64,000 nucleotides of DNA from Vibrio gallicus (GCF_024346875.1 NZ_AP024871.1:1736001-1800000), one strand, 5' to 3'. Shown: positions 1 to 8,608, counted from the first letter of the stretch. A program made the numbers and translations. Notes: generated by a model not told the origin, from the sequence alone.

Positions 1-1
1 T

Positions 2-391
2 CTGATGGGCTTTGGCCATCGCGTGTACAAGAACTACGATCCTCGTGCAACAGTAATGCGTGACGCATGCCACGATGTATTGAAAGAGCTAAACATCGAA
101 GATCCACTACTTGATGTAGCGATGGAACTTGAGCGTATTGCGCTTTCTGATGAATACTTTGTGGAGAAGAAGCTGTATCCGAATGTAGATTTTTATTCGG
201 GTATTATTCTTAAAGCGATTGGTATCCCTGCATCTATGTTTACTGTGATCTTTGCAATCTCTCGTACCATAGGTTGGATTGCTCACTGGAACGAAATGCA
301 CAGCGACCCAACTAACCGTATTGGGCGTCCACGTCAGCTTTATACTGGTGCACCGCAGCGAGAATTTAAGGCTCTTCACGAGCGCGAATAA
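2..391 (+). CDS. gltA: Citrate synthase, 3' end (partial)
   Basis: This is the C-terminal part of type II citrate synthase, which condenses acetyl-CoA with oxaloacetate at the entry of the TCA cycle; the start lies before the window. The frame is open from base 2. It shows the [14 protein letters not shown] block with the catalytic histidine (His305 in E. coli), then NVDFYSG with the catalytic aspartate (Asp362 in E. coli), then the terminal RPRQLYTG block. It is collinear with E. coli GltA to the stop. The gene converges on the Nif3-family gene and shares a terminator with it. Identity is secure. Confidence 0.97.
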   Translation: MMGFGHRVYKNYDPRATVMRDACHDVLKELNIEDPLLDVAMELERIALSDEYFVEKKLYPNVDFYSGIILKAIGIPASMFTVIFAISRTIGWIAHWNEMHSDPTNRIGRPRQLYTGAPQREFKALHERE

Positions 392-405
392 TTCGCTTAT
401 AAAAA

Positions 406-436
406 CTAAAAAGAGGCCAAACGGCCTCTTTTTTTA
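406..436. terminator. Bidirectional intrinsic terminator, gltA / Nif3-family gene
   Basis: An 8-bp stem (411-418 with 423-430) closes a 4-nt AAAC loop. A run of seven T follows on the plus strand and a five-T run on the minus strand, so it can end both convergent genes. Confidence 0.85.
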
Positions 437-1192
437 TACTGGGTTATCGATATCGATAAAGGTGACATCGAGGTTATGAGTGTCAGCCAACCATTCCCCC
501 AATGCTTTGATACCGTAACGCTCAGTCGCATGGTGCCCAGCTGCGAAATAATGGATATCCTGCTCTCTCGCACTATAGGTTGTGCGTTCAGATATCTCAC
601 CTGAAATAAATGCATCCAGTCCAAATTTCACTGCAAGATCAATATAATCTTGTCCTCCACCTGTGCACCAACCTAGTGTTTCGATCATAGTTTTGTCGCT
701 ATCAGGAGCAATATGTAACGGGTCACGTCCTAATACCAAACTGATTTGTTTACTAAATTCACTCGCTGAAATTGGGGCTTTCAATCGACCATACATAGCA
801 ACAGACTGTGGATGCCCCTCTAACCCCCCCTTAACTTCTATATTTAATAGCTGTGCAAGGCGGGCGTTATTACCAATTTCAGGATGAATATCTAGGGGCA
901 GATGATAGCTATATAGGTTGATATCATTCTTGATTAAGCTACGAATTCTACGGCCTTTCATTCCAACTATAGGCTCAGGTTCGCCCTTCCAGAAATACCC
1001 ATGATGAACCAAGATAGCATCGGCTTGCACTTCAATAGCTGCATCAATCAAGGCTTGCGAGGCGGTAACCCCAGTGACTATTTTATTGATCTCTCTCCTA
1101 CCTTCAATCTGCAGGCCATTTGGCGCATAGTCTTTGATAAGCTCAGGAGATAGCTTTGCATTAAGCAGGGTTTGTAATTCTAGGTTATTCAT
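434..1192 (-). CDS. Nif3/YbgI family dinuclear metal-binding protein
   Basis: This 252-residue protein belongs to the Nif3-like (YbgI, DUF34) family, often labelled GTP cyclohydrolase 1 type 2; the physiological reaction is not settled, though a metal-dependent hydrolase role is usual in databases. The metal ligands are visible: His63-His64 in LVHHGYFWKG, His97 and Asp101 in YSYHLPLD, and His220 with Glu224 in AAGHHATERYG. Length matches E. coli YbgI (about 247 residues). It converges with gltA and is divergent from the DUF1853 gene. Family assignment is firm, function is not. Confidence 0.9.
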   Translation of the reverse strand: MNNLELQTLLNAKLSPELIKDYAPNGLQIEGRREINKIVTGVTASQALIDAAIEVQADAILVHHGYFWKGEPEPIVGMKGRRIRSLIKNDINLYSYHLPLDIHPEIGNNARLAQLLNIEVKGGLEGHPQSVAMYGRLKAPISASEFSKQISLVLGRDPLHIAPDSDKTMIETLGWCTGGGQDYIDLAVKFGLDAFISGEISERTTYSAREQDIHYFAAGHHATERYGIKALGEWLADTHNLDVTFIDIDNPV

Positions 1193-1240
1193 CTTATTAC
1201 CATAGTTAAAGTCGTGACCTATTGAGGATGCACTGAAGTC

Positions 1241-1268
1241 TCAACATTGTATCGCTTGGGTATATAAT
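1241..1268 (+). promoter_or_regulatory. Candidate sigma-70 promoter of the DUF1853 gene
   Basis: A perfect TATAAT at 1263-1268 lies 16 bp downstream of TCAACA (1241-1246, four of six matches to TTGACA). Transcription would begin near 1275, only a short way before the first possible start codon at 1290. This is inference from motif match alone. Confidence 0.35.
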
Positions 1269-1289
1269 AGAGGCAAGTTAACCAAACAT

Positions 1290-2081
1290 TTGAAAACACG
1301 TCAAAGTATGTTGCCACTTTTAACGCCTGAATCTCTATTACGCTTTGCTCACTGGATACAACGCACGCCAAATTTATTTGTGGGTGAGCAACCAGTAGTA
1401 AAGCTGCCTCCTTTGCATGATAAGCAGCTTCTGGATTGTTGCGAATATCAAGGCAACACGCGACTAGGATTTATCTATCAAACCCTTTGGCAAAGGTGGC
1501 TAGAACAAAGCCCTACCTTTGAGGTTTGTGAAAGTGAGCTTCAGTTAATTGATAACAAGAAGACCCTAGGAGAGATCGATTTTATTGTTAAAAATCGTAT
1601 CAATAACCAATTTGAACATTGGGAAGTGGCGATAAAGTTTTATCTGCTCCAATCTGATTACTGGTATGGACCTAACGCGATAGATAGACTCGATAAAAAA
1701 TTCACCCATATGCTAGAGCGTCAATTGCAACACGGGCAAAGCCTGTTTTTTAAAACGCGCTACCCTCAATACCCAAACCTCAAGCTGCAACTCATGCTTC
1801 AAGGGCGCTTATATACCAACCCTTTCTCTGACGAACCTATCCCTAGCCATTGTGCAGGCTGGCCTCTAAATTCAAGCCAGATAGATGGACATTGGTGCTA
1901 TAAGAGCCAATTGCACCTAGTTAGTGATACTCTATATTTCGTGCCTAAGCCGCTATGGGCGATTGGGTTAACTGAGTTCAACACCCCCATCACCACCTTC
2001 CCCAACCAGCCAGTTCATTGCCAAACTCAACACGGTAAGTTTTGGTTCATCGTACCCGATAGTTGGCCACACGGGAGTTAA
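1290..2081 (+). CDS. DUF1853 family protein
   Basis: The 263-residue product carries the family core: LGEIDFIV at 93-100, HWEVAIKFYL at 110-119, and the YGPNAIDRLDKK block at 126-137. No function is established. The spacing of Glu95/Asp97 and Glu112...Lys116 recalls the acidic-acidic-lysine pattern of PD-(D/E)XK nuclease folds, but Glu and Lys are four apart rather than two, so this is only a suggestion. No signal peptide or membrane segment is seen. The start is uncertain: TTG at 1290 or ATG at 1308; an AGAGG at 1269-1273 is too far from either to decide. Confidence 0.8.
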   Translation: MKTRQSMLPLLTPESLLRFAHWIQRTPNLFVGEQPVVKLPPLHDKQLLDCCEYQGNTRLGFIYQTLWQRWLEQSPTFEVCESELQLIDNKKTLGEIDFIVKNRINNQFEHWEVAIKFYLLQSDYWYGPNAIDRLDKKFTHMLERQLQHGQSLFFKTRYPQYPNLKLQLMLQGRLYTNPFSDEPIPSHCAGWPLNSSQIDGHWCYKSQLHLVSDTLYFVPKPLWAIGLTEFNTPITTFPNQPVHCQTQHGKFWFIVPDSWPHGS

Positions 2082-2130
2082 ACTCAACGCTGACCGCTCT
2101 CAAAAAGACATCCCCCCACCGCCACATCAA

Positions 2131-2720
2131 ATCATCGAGTCCATCATAAACAGTCCGGTTTGGTGCTAGGACAGACCCCGGCTTAAAACACCACCGGGGC
2201 GACGAAGGTACTGACAGCGAACCATAATACATCGATACATAGATACATCGAGCCCTTCATAACCAGTCCAGCTTAGTACTAGGACAGACCCCGGCTTAAA
2301 ACACCACCGGGGTGACGAAGGTACTGACAGCGAACCATAATACATCGATACAGATACATCGAGCCCTTCATAACCAGCCCAGCTTAGTACTAGGACAGAC
2401 CCCGGCTTAAAACACCACCGGGGTGACGAAGGTATTGAAAGCGAACCATAGATACATAGATACATCGAGTCCATCATAACCAACCCAGCTTAGTACTAGG
2501 ACAGGCCCCCGGCTTAAAACACCACCGGGGCGACGAAGGTACTGACAGCGAACCATAATACATCGATACAGATACATCGAGCCCTTCATAACCAGCCCAG
2601 CTTAGTACTAGGACAGACCCCGGCTTAAAACACCACCGGGGTGACGAAGGTACTGACAGTGAACCATCGATACATAGATACATAGATACATAGAGTCCAT
2701 CGATCCATCATCGATCCACA
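2131..2720. repeat. Tandem array of five ~111-bp units with embedded short repeats
   Basis: Five copies start at CTAGGACAG: 2166-2278 (113 bp), 2279-2389 (111), 2390-2495 (106), 2496-2607 (112) and 2608 to about 2700 (degraded end). A unit tail at 2131-2165 precedes them. Each unit has a 6-bp GC stem (CCCCGG...CCGGGG, 12-nt loop, e.g. 2176-2199), a GACGAAGGTACTGACAG block and a variable ATACATAG-type microsatellite. Two tail types alternate: GAGCCCTTC (units 1, 2, 4) and GAGTCCATC (leading tail, units 3, 5). Units 2+3 and 4+5 therefore look like a duplicated pair. No gene is credible inside it; the minus-strand open frames only translate the repeat. Confidence 0.93.
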
Positions 2721-2723
2721 ATG

Positions 2724-2756
2724 TTTCGTCATTCCCGCGCAGGCGGGAATCTGTAG
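2724..2756. repeat. Short palindromic element with ATTCCCGC...GCGGGAAT arms
   Basis: A perfect 8-bp inverted repeat (2731-2738 with 2743-2750, loop GCAG) lies just after the tandem array. The sequence resembles small dispersed ATTCCC-n8-GGGAAT elements (dRS3-like) known from Neisseria and found in other proteobacteria. Only one copy is recognised in this window, so dispersal cannot be shown here. Confidence 0.6.
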
Positions 2757-2792
2757 ACACTCGGGTTCCGTTTCAACACCAAACCCCAAAAC

Positions 2793-2816
2793 AAAAAGCC
2801 CCGCATAAGCGGGGCC
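2793..2816 (-). terminator. Intrinsic terminator of pgm
   Basis: On the minus strand a GCCCCGC/GCGGGGC 7-bp stem (2798-2804 with 2809-2815) with a 4-nt loop is followed by TTTTT. It stands 26 bp after the pgm stop codon. Confidence 0.85.
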
Positions 2817-2842
2817 AAAATAGATATACTTAAAACTTAGCC

Positions 2843-4489
2843 TTATAGACCTGCGCTTTTAAATACATCATTTACTATCTGTTGTGCTTCTTGCTCAATA
2901 AGGGCTAGATGTTCTGCACCCTTAAAGCTCTCACAGTAGATTTTATAGATATCTTCTGTACCCGATGGACGAGCCGCAAACCAACCGTTCGCAGTTGTCA
3001 CCTTAAGGCCACCGATTGCAGCGCCATTACCTGGTGCATGCGTTAGTCGTGCAGTGATTTTGTCACCAGCTAGAGTCTCAGCTGCGACCATTTCAGGAGA
3101 CAATTTCTTCAATATCTCTTTTTGCGGACCGTTCGCGACAGCTTGAATACGGGTATAACTAGACTCGCCATGTTTGGCAGCGAGTTCATTGTAATATTGC
3201 TGCGGATTCTTCCCTGTAACTGCGGTAATTTCAGCTGCAAGCAGGCACAAGATAATACCATCTTTGTCCGTTGCCCACGGCGTACCATCGTTACGTAAGA
3301 AAGAAGCGCCAGCACTCTCTTCACCACCAAAGCCAAATTTGCCTTCATACAGTCCGTCAACAAACCATTTAAAGCCAACTGGTACTTCGCATAGCTCACG
3401 CCCAAGATCTGCTACTACGCGGTCAATGATCGCACTAGATACTAGCGTTTTGCCCACGGCAACGTCAGCTGACCACTCATTACGGTGGCGATAAAGGTAA
3501 TCGATGCACACGGCTAAGAAGTGATTTGGATTCATAAGGCCCGCTGGCGTAACAATACCGTGGCGGTCATAGTCAGGGTCATTACCAAACGCTAGGTCGT
3601 ACTCGTCTTTGAGAGCAAGTAAGCCAGCCATTGCATATGGGGATGAACAATCCATGCGGATCACGCCATCTTTGTCCAAAGACATAAACTGGAAGCTAGG
3701 GTCAACAGATTCACTAACTAAAGTTAGGTCAAGACCATAAGCTTGTTTAATTTGACGCCAGTATTCAATACCAGAACCACCTAGAGGATCGACACCCAGC
3801 TTAAGATTTGCTTTTTGGATAGCAGCCATATCCACAACGTTGACTAAATCGTCAACATAAGGTGCAACAAGGTCACGCTCAACAAATAGCTCACTCTCTT
3901 TAGCTTGAGTAATACTGATACGCTTCACAGCAGCCAAACCTGAGGCAATGATCTCATTTGCACGGTCTTCAATAGCTTGAGTAAGCTCACCTTCAGCAGG
4001 CCCACCGTGAACTGGATTATATTTGATCCCACCGTCTTGTGGTGGGTTATGTGAAGGTGTAATCACAATACCATCTGCTTTATCTGCATTGGCAAGATTA
4101 TGTGTCAAAATTGCATGAGAGATACCCGGCGTTGGAGTATAGCCTTGATCTTCTTGGCAAATAACAGTGATACCATTGGCAATCAAAACCTCGACAACGC
4201 TAGTAAACGCAGGCTCAGATAGTGCGTGGGTGTCTTTCCCTACATATAAAGGACCGGTTACACCATTGGTCGCACGAACTTCCGCTACCGCTTGAGCAAT
4301 CGCAAGGATATGGTTTTCATTGAATGTAATTTTGTCTGAGCTACCACGGTGACCAGAGGTACCAAATTGAACCTTCTGATCATCATTGCCTGCTTCAGGT
4401 TGAAGAAGATAATAGTTTGCAACTAACTGAGGTATATTGTGTAGGTCTTCTTGTAGAGCTTTTTGACCGGCTCGAGGGTGCATAGCCAT
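2843..4489 (-). CDS. pgm: Phosphoglucomutase (alpha-D-glucose specific)
   Basis: Interconverts glucose 1-phosphate and glucose 6-phosphate, linking glycolysis with glycogen, galactose and cell-surface sugar synthesis. The 548-residue protein matches E. coli Pgm (546). The phosphoserine loop TPSHNPP puts the catalytic serine at 146; the magnesium loop DPDYDRH has aspartates 304, 306 and 308; GGEESAG is the sugar-binding loop; [12 protein letters not shown] near the C terminus binds phosphate. The start MAMHPRAGQ aligns with E. coli MAIHNRAGQ. It follows seqA on the same strand, with a terminator-like hairpin between them. Confidence 0.97.
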   Translation of the reverse strand: MAMHPRAGQKALQEDLHNIPQLVANYYLLQPEAGNDDQKVQFGTSGHRGSSDKITFNENHILAIAQAVAEVRATNGVTGPLYVGKDTHALSEPAFTSVVEVLIANGITVICQEDQGYTPTPGISHAILTHNLANADKADGIVITPSHNPPQDGGIKYNPVHGGPAEGELTQAIEDRANEIIASGLAAVKRISITQAKESELFVERDLVAPYVDDLVNVVDMAAIQKANLKLGVDPLGGSGIEYWRQIKQAYGLDLTLVSESVDPSFQFMSLDKDGVIRMDCSSPYAMAGLLALKDEYDLAFGNDPDYDRHGIVTPAGLMNPNHFLAVCIDYLYRHRNEWSADVAVGKTLVSSAIIDRVVADLGRELCEVPVGFKWFVDGLYEGKFGFGGEESAGASFLRNDGTPWATDKDGIILCLLAAEITAVTGKNPQQYYNELAAKHGESSYTRIQAVANGPQKEILKKLSPEMVAAETLAGDKITARLTHAPGNGAAIGGLKVTTANGWFAARPSGTEDIYKIYCESFKGAEHLALIEQEAQQIVNDVFKSAGL

Positions 4490-4524
4490 AAATCATCCTT
4501 TTTTATTATCGGTATAGCTTTCAA

Positions 4525-4560
4525 TAAAAAGCCCACTAAGCAACAAGCTTTCAAGTGGGC
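4525..4560 (-). terminator. Intrinsic terminator downstream of seqA
   Basis: On the minus strand a GCCCACT/AGTGGGC 7-bp stem (4531-4537 with 4554-4560) with a 16-nt loop is followed by TTTTTATT. It lies between seqA and pgm and may uncouple or attenuate pgm transcription. Confidence 0.7.
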
Positions 4561-4571
4561 CATATTTTCCA

Positions 4572-5126
4572 TTATATTGAACGAGTCACACGTTCGATGA
4601 GTTCAACAGGGAAGGACATCCTCACCATTAGCTGCTCAACCATCTGGCGCTTACGCTCTGTATTATTATTGGTAATCACCCAAAATGGTGACCCAGGAAT
4701 TGCTCTTGGTTTCGTTGTCTTACCACTGGCAAGTAAAACGTCTTTGTTATCCGCAAAATAAATACGCTTGCGACCCTTAACCTGAGTCGCTTCAGCAAAG
4801 CCATCTTTGTCGATACTATGTAGTGATGCCAGCACAAACATAAAGCGATCAATCTTCTTATTCAGGGCTGCAAACTCATCCGAAATTAGAACAGTTCGGA
4901 TCTGCTTGATAGGATCAATGCTAGACGTTTCTTTGCTCACAACATTAGGCGTTGCGCTATCTGTTGTTGGTTCATTGCTTTGAACTTGTGGCGTAGTAGA
5001 TTCTTGCGATTGTTCACCATCCGCAATCAATAAACGTCGTAGTATATCGGATGCACTTTCTCCAATGCGCTGGGTACGGCTCGCAATAAAGCTATACAAT
5101 TCGTCGTCAACTTCGATGGTTTTCAT
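4572..5126 (-). CDS. seqA: SeqA, negative modulator of replication initiation
   Basis: SeqA binds hemimethylated GATC sites, sequesters oriC after initiation and organises new DNA. The N-terminal oligomerisation domain MKTIEVDDELYSFIASRTQRI is nearly that of E. coli. A variable, Ser/Thr/Gln-rich linker follows, then the DNA-binding domain ending in TNNNTERKRQMVEQLM and FPVELIERV. I chose the ATG at 5126 from alignment with E. coli MKTIEVDDELY; an ATG two codons upstream (5132) gives 186 residues, and neither has a clear Shine-Dalgarno sequence. The gene is divergent from the ybfF-like gene and precedes pgm, as in other gammaproteobacteria. Confidence 0.96.
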   Translation of the reverse strand: MKTIEVDDELYSFIASRTQRIGESASDILRRLLIADGEQSQESTTPQVQSNEPTTDSATPNVVSKETSSIDPIKQIRTVLISDEFAALNKKIDRFMFVLASLHSIDKDGFAEATQVKGRKRIYFADNKDVLLASGKTTKPRAIPGSPFWVITNNNTERKRQMVEQLMVRMSFPVELIERVTRSI

Positions 5127-5209
5127 TCGCATTTCACAATCTTATTAGTTTAAACTGCGGCAGATTATAACCAGTTATTGTTGAGTTCTCTACGGAAAGC
5201 AAAAGGGAA

Positions 5210-5995
5210 ATGATGAAAATGTCGAACCTATTACATTATCGTGACCAAGGCGATGGAGAAATAATCATATTAATCCATGGATTGTTTGGAAGTCTGGACA
5301 ATCTAGGGCTTTTAGCTCGAGATCTAATTCAGGATCATAGAGTCATTAGCGTAGACCTGAGAAACCACGGTCAATCATTTCATAGCCAAGATCATAGTTA
5401 TTTAGCGCAAGCAACGGATGTTCTGCAGCTGCTAAACCATCTCGATATTAAAACGGCCACTGTAATCGGGCACTCAATGGGAGGAAAGGTGGCGATGAAA
5501 CTCTCCACACTTGCCCCTGATATTATCCATAAACTTATCGTTATGGATATGGCGCCTGTCCCTTATCAAGAGGATCGGCATTCAAACGTATTCGCCGGTA
5601 TTGCAGAGGTAGAAACGGGACAGCCATCTACTCGCGCCCAAGCCATCGCGCTAATGGCAAACAAAATCGAAATAGATGGTGTTCGTCAATTCTTAAGTAA
5701 GTCACTCTATAAACAAGGTCAGCATCTAGGCTGGCGCTTTAATCATCAAGCTCTTAAAGCTGAATATAAGCACATTACTGGCTGGGAAAGCCTCACTGCT
5801 AATCCACTACCTGCCTTGTTTATAAAAGGAGCTGATTCAGACTACATAAAAGCTGAGCATCAACCCCAAATATTGGCTCAATTTCCAAATGCTAGAGCGC
5901 ATATTATTGCTAACACTGGGCACTGGTTGCACGCAGAAAAGCCCGCGATGGTATTGCGTACTATACGTAAATTTTTGAACACAATAAGTGACTAA
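5210..5995 (+). CDS. ybfF: Alpha/beta hydrolase, YbfF-type esterase
   Basis: A cytosolic acyl esterase of the alpha/beta hydrolase fold. HGLFGSLDNLG gives the oxyanion region, GHSMGGKV the nucleophile elbow (Ser89) and NTGHWLHAEKP the catalytic histidine (His238). E. coli YbfF (254 residues) is the closest named relative and is also adjacent to seqA; its natural substrate is not settled. ATG codons at 5210, 5213 and 5219 are all possible; AAGGG at 5203-5207 is best spaced for 5213 or 5219. It shares a short 77-83 bp promoter region with divergent seqA. Confidence 0.92.
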   Translation: MMKMSNLLHYRDQGDGEIIILIHGLFGSLDNLGLLARDLIQDHRVISVDLRNHGQSFHSQDHSYLAQATDVLQLLNHLDIKTATVIGHSMGGKVAMKLSTLAPDIIHKLIVMDMAPVPYQEDRHSNVFAGIAEVETGQPSTRAQAIALMANKIEIDGVRQFLSKSLYKQGQHLGWRFNHQALKAEYKHITGWESLTANPLPALFIKGADSDYIKAEHQPQILAQFPNARAHIIANTGHWLHAEKPAMVLRTIRKFLNTISD

Positions 5996-6062
5996 CAAAG
6001 TCTATTACAAGCCTTAATTGCTGTGGTATAGTTCTTCGATTAATCAAGCATAAAGGGATGCC

Positions 6063-6281
6063 ATGCTCTACGATTACATCGATCAGATAGAATCTATCGG
6101 ACTCGATATATTATTCGCCTCTATCTTTATTTTGATAGGTTTGGCAATTAAAGACGTACTAAACCAAGGTAATGTACCTCCTTTTGGCCGTCGAATCGTA
6201 TGGCTAGTGTTGTTCTTAGGTTGTGCTGGGTTTGTTGCCAAGGGAATCATTCAGGTCTCTTGGGAAGGCTCAGGGTTATAA
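6063..6281 (+). CDS. DUF2788 family small membrane protein
   Basis: A 72-residue protein with two predicted membrane segments (about residues 14-33 and 43-62), separated by a short polar NQGNVPPFGRR turn. It matches the DUF2788 family, found between ybfF and fldA in Vibrio and relatives. No function is known. AAGGG at 6053-6057 is a well-placed ribosome binding site for the ATG at 6063. The fldA start is 47 bp downstream, so cotranscription is plausible. Confidence 0.85.
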   Translation: MLYDYIDQIESIGLDILFASIFILIGLAIKDVLNQGNVPPFGRRIVWLVLFLGCAGFVAKGIIQVSWEGSGL

Positions 6282-6327
6282 ACTCAAGACAATGTGCATC
6301 TTCATCAATCAATAAGGTATTCATTCT

Positions 6328-6855
6328 ATGGCAAGCGTAGGTATCTTCTTCGGCAGCGACACTGGTAACACTGAAGCTGTAGCAAAGATGATTCAAAAAC
6401 AACTTGGTAAAAAACTGGTTCATGTTCAAGATATTGCGAAAAGTAGTAAGGAAGATATCGATAACTTTGACCTGCTGCTACTAGGTATCCCGACGTGGTA
6501 CTACGGTGAAGCTCAATGTGATTGGGATGACTTTTTCCCTGAACTCGAAGACATCGATTTTAGCACTAAACTTGTTGCTATCTTCGGTTGTGGTGACCAA
6601 GAAGATTATGCCGAGTACTTCTGTGATGCGATGGGCACCGTGCGCGATATCATCGAAGCCAAAAGCGGTACTATCGTTGGTTACTGGCCTACTGAAGGCT
6701 ATGAATTTGAAGCCTCTAAAGCGCAAATCGATGACGACAACTTTGTTGGCCTATGCATCGATGAAGACCGCCAACCTGAACTGACCGATGAACGAGTTAA
6801 GACTTGGGTTGAGCAGATCTACGCCGAGATGTGCTTAGCTGAATTAGAAGACTAA
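6328..6855 (+). CDS. fldA: Flavodoxin FldA
   Basis: A 175-residue long-chain flavodoxin, a soluble FMN electron carrier that feeds enzymes such as biotin synthase, methionine synthase reactivation and radical-SAM enzymes. The FMN phosphate loop GSDTGNTEAVA is at residues 9-19 and the flavin-stacking region GIPTWYYGE follows near residue 53. E. coli FldA has 176 residues. As in E. coli, fur lies nearby downstream, here separated by a DUF4442 gene on the other strand. A strong terminator follows the stop. Confidence 0.97.
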   Translation: MASVGIFFGSDTGNTEAVAKMIQKQLGKKLVHVQDIAKSSKEDIDNFDLLLLGIPTWYYGEAQCDWDDFFPELEDIDFSTKLVAIFGCGDQEDYAEYFCDAMGTVRDIIEAKSGTIVGYWPTEGYEFEASKAQIDDDNFVGLCIDEDRQPELTDERVKTWVEQIYAEMCLAELED

Positions 6856-6868
6856 TTTCTAAACATTC

Positions 6869-6896
6869 TTAAAAGGGACTTCGGTCCCTTTTTTTA
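6869..6896. terminator. Bidirectional terminator, fldA / DUF4442 gene
   Basis: An 8-bp AAAGGGAC/GTCCCTTT stem (6872-6879 with 6884-6891) closes a UUCG tetraloop, with T-runs on both strands. It overlaps the end of the convergent DUF4442 gene. Confidence 0.88.
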
Positions 6897-7397
6897 TGCC
6901 GCTTTATTTGCAGAAATATCAACAACCTGTTTATTGCGCCGACGTATATACAGGGTTCGCTCCATCTTAGCCACGATATCCCCTTTCTCATCCTTAATAT
7001 TCACGATAAATTTAGGAAAGAACTTATCCCCGTTAGCCGTAGCATTGCGGATCTGCGCCAGCATTTCAGGAGACAAGCGAAACTCAGCGCTTAAGCGACT
7101 TTTACCGGGTTTAATATAGTGGATACTCGCCCTACTATCCCAAATCAAATACTCTGGACCAAACACCCCCATCAACATAAAAGGGTATAAGGGATCTGTC
7201 ATGGAGAATATATTCCCCCCATATTGAGTACGATTGGCATTTTTATTCCACCAGCTAAATTTCAATGCGACCCGTGCATAGCAGAAATCATCGCTAATCT
7301 CCTCAATACGAATTCCTGAGCCAACAAAAACGGGCCAACAATTGAACACTCGTTTGACCCATTTAGGCGTCATCCATTTGTACCAGCTTGCTTTCAT
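6894..7397 (-). CDS. DUF4442 hotdog-fold protein
   Basis: A 167-residue protein of the DUF4442 family, predicted from family knowledge to have a thioesterase-like hotdog fold; substrate unknown. Recognisable blocks are KFSWWNKNANRTQYGG, the central SMTDPLYPFMLM helix and VNIKDEKGDIVAKMERTLYIRRR. No signal peptide is seen. It converges with fldA and is divergent from fur across a 156-bp gap. Confidence 0.8.
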   Translation of the reverse strand: MKASWYKWMTPKWVKRVFNCWPVFVGSGIRIEEISDDFCYARVALKFSWWNKNANRTQYGGNIFSMTDPLYPFMLMGVFGPEYLIWDSRASIHYIKPGKSRLSAEFRLSPEMLAQIRNATANGDKFFPKFIVNIKDEKGDIVAKMERTLYIRRRNKQVVDISANKAA

Positions 7398-7553
7398 AAC
7401 ACATTCTGTTAAGTTATTGTTAATGGAAATATTAATATGCGTGATTAGCCACTAGAATACAATGAAAAATCATCCCCTTAGTAAAGCTATGGTTTAATGT
7501 TATAAAGGGTTTCAATATAATGACGTATAGCTGAGCTTAAATTAGGAACTAAC

Positions 7554-7997
7554 ATGCCAGATAACAATAAAGCTTTAAAAGACGCGGGACTAAAAGTCAC
7601 ACTGCCTCGCTTGAAGATCTTAGAGCTTTTACAGCAACCCGGCTGTCAGCACATTAGTGCCGAAGATCTATATAAAAAGTTAATCGACATTGGTGAAGAG
7701 ATCGGTCTTGCAACTGTCTATCGCGTACTCAACCAATTTGATGATGCAGGTATAGTCACCCGTCACCATTTTGAAGGCGGAAAATCTGTATTTGAGCTCG
7801 CCACTCAACAGCATCATGACCACCTTGTTTGCCTTGACTGTGGTGTGGTAATCGAATTCTCCGATGACGTCATTGAGCAACGTCAGCATGAAATTGCGAA
7901 GAAATATAATATAAATCTAACCAATCATAGCCTTTATCTATATGGTCGCTGTGCCAAAGGCGACTGCAAGAACAACCCGAGCCTGCACAATAACTAG
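7554..7997 (+). CDS. fur: Ferric uptake regulator Fur
   Basis: Iron-responsive repressor of siderophore, haem and iron transport genes. The 147-residue protein has the N-terminal winged helix (LKVTLPRLKILELL and ATVYRVLNQF) and a dimerisation domain with HHDHLVCLDC (His87, His88, Asp89, His90, Cys93, Cys96) plus a second pair Cys133 and Cys138. This is the full metal-binding set of gammaproteobacterial Fur. I could not find a convincing Fur box in the 156-bp upstream gap. Confidence 0.98.
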   Translation: MPDNNKALKDAGLKVTLPRLKILELLQQPGCQHISAEDLYKKLIDIGEEIGLATVYRVLNQFDDAGIVTRHHFEGGKSVFELATQQHHDHLVCLDCGVVIEFSDDVIEQRQHEIAKKYNINLTNHSLYLYGRCAKGDCKNNPSLHNN

Positions 7998-8010
7998 CTG
8001 GGTGTGATAT

Positions 8011-8598
8011 ATGGTTAAAGGAAAAGGATTTACTTTAATCGAGATGATGGTGGTGATTGTAATCTTAGCAACCCTAGCGATTATTGCAGCGCCACGATTT
8101 CTAAATTTAAGCCACGATGCCCGCAGTTCAATGCTAAAAGGGGTTGCCAGCGAGTATCAACAAGCTGTCAGCTTTGCCAACCATAAGTGGGCTATCGAAG
8201 GGCGCGCCAATCAAGCTCAAGTTAATTTACCCGGCTATGTTGATGGCCAACTCGATATCAATGATGTTGGCTTTCCAATAGGCATCGACAAAAATGCTGC
8301 CCTGAGCGCACCCTACAATATAGGTAGGGGGCAAAAGGCATGCGCTGAGCTGTTTCAGACCCTACTCGATACCTCACTTACTGCAAGCCATCAACAAGCA
8401 AATATTGAAACGGTAGACTTTTTTGCAAGGCGCCAATCCAATTCAATTACACTCCCTGACGGCAGTACTACTACCGCTCAATCTAAATGCTATTACATCT
8501 ATACTAAAGATAGCTTCAACCTTGACCCTGAGGTTGCTAAGCATGTTATATGGTACGACTCTAGAACAGGTGATGTCACCTATATCACCAACTCATAA
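8011..8598 (+). CDS. Type IV pilin-like / pseudopilin protein
   Basis: A 195-residue protein with a class III prepilin signal: a short basic leader MVKGKG, predicted cleavage after Gly6, Phe at +1, Glu at +5 and a hydrophobic helix (FTLIEMMVVIVILATLAIIA). The C-terminal domain has two distant cysteines (in QKACAEL and QSKCYYIY) that could form the usual loop. It would be processed by a prepilin peptidase and assembled by a type IV pilus, MSHA or type II secretion machine, but no such genes are near. It sits 13 bp after fur and before convergent glnS. Confidence 0.85.
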   Translation: MVKGKGFTLIEMMVVIVILATLAIIAAPRFLNLSHDARSSMLKGVASEYQQAVSFANHKWAIEGRANQAQVNLPGYVDGQLDINDVGFPIGIDKNAALSAPYNIGRGQKACAELFQTLLDTSLTASHQQANIETVDFFARRQSNSITLPDGSTTTAQSKCYYIYTKDSFNLDPEVAKHVIWYDSRTGDVTYITNS

Positions 8599-8608
8599 AG
8601 ATAGATGT

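Noticed and set aside
2047..2683. Minus-strand open frames inside the tandem array encoding repeats of SLSVPSSPRWCFKPGS
   Set aside because: They arise because the unit lacks stops in that frame; unit lengths differ (106-113 bp) so the frame breaks, and no ribosome binding site or known domain is present.
2131..2720. Array as integron attC (VCR) cassettes or a CRISPR
   Set aside because: There are no attC core sites, no cassette ORFs, and the units are adjacent with no unique spacers of equal length.
7398..7553. Fur box in front of fur
   Set aside because: No stretch matched the 19-bp inverted pattern well enough.
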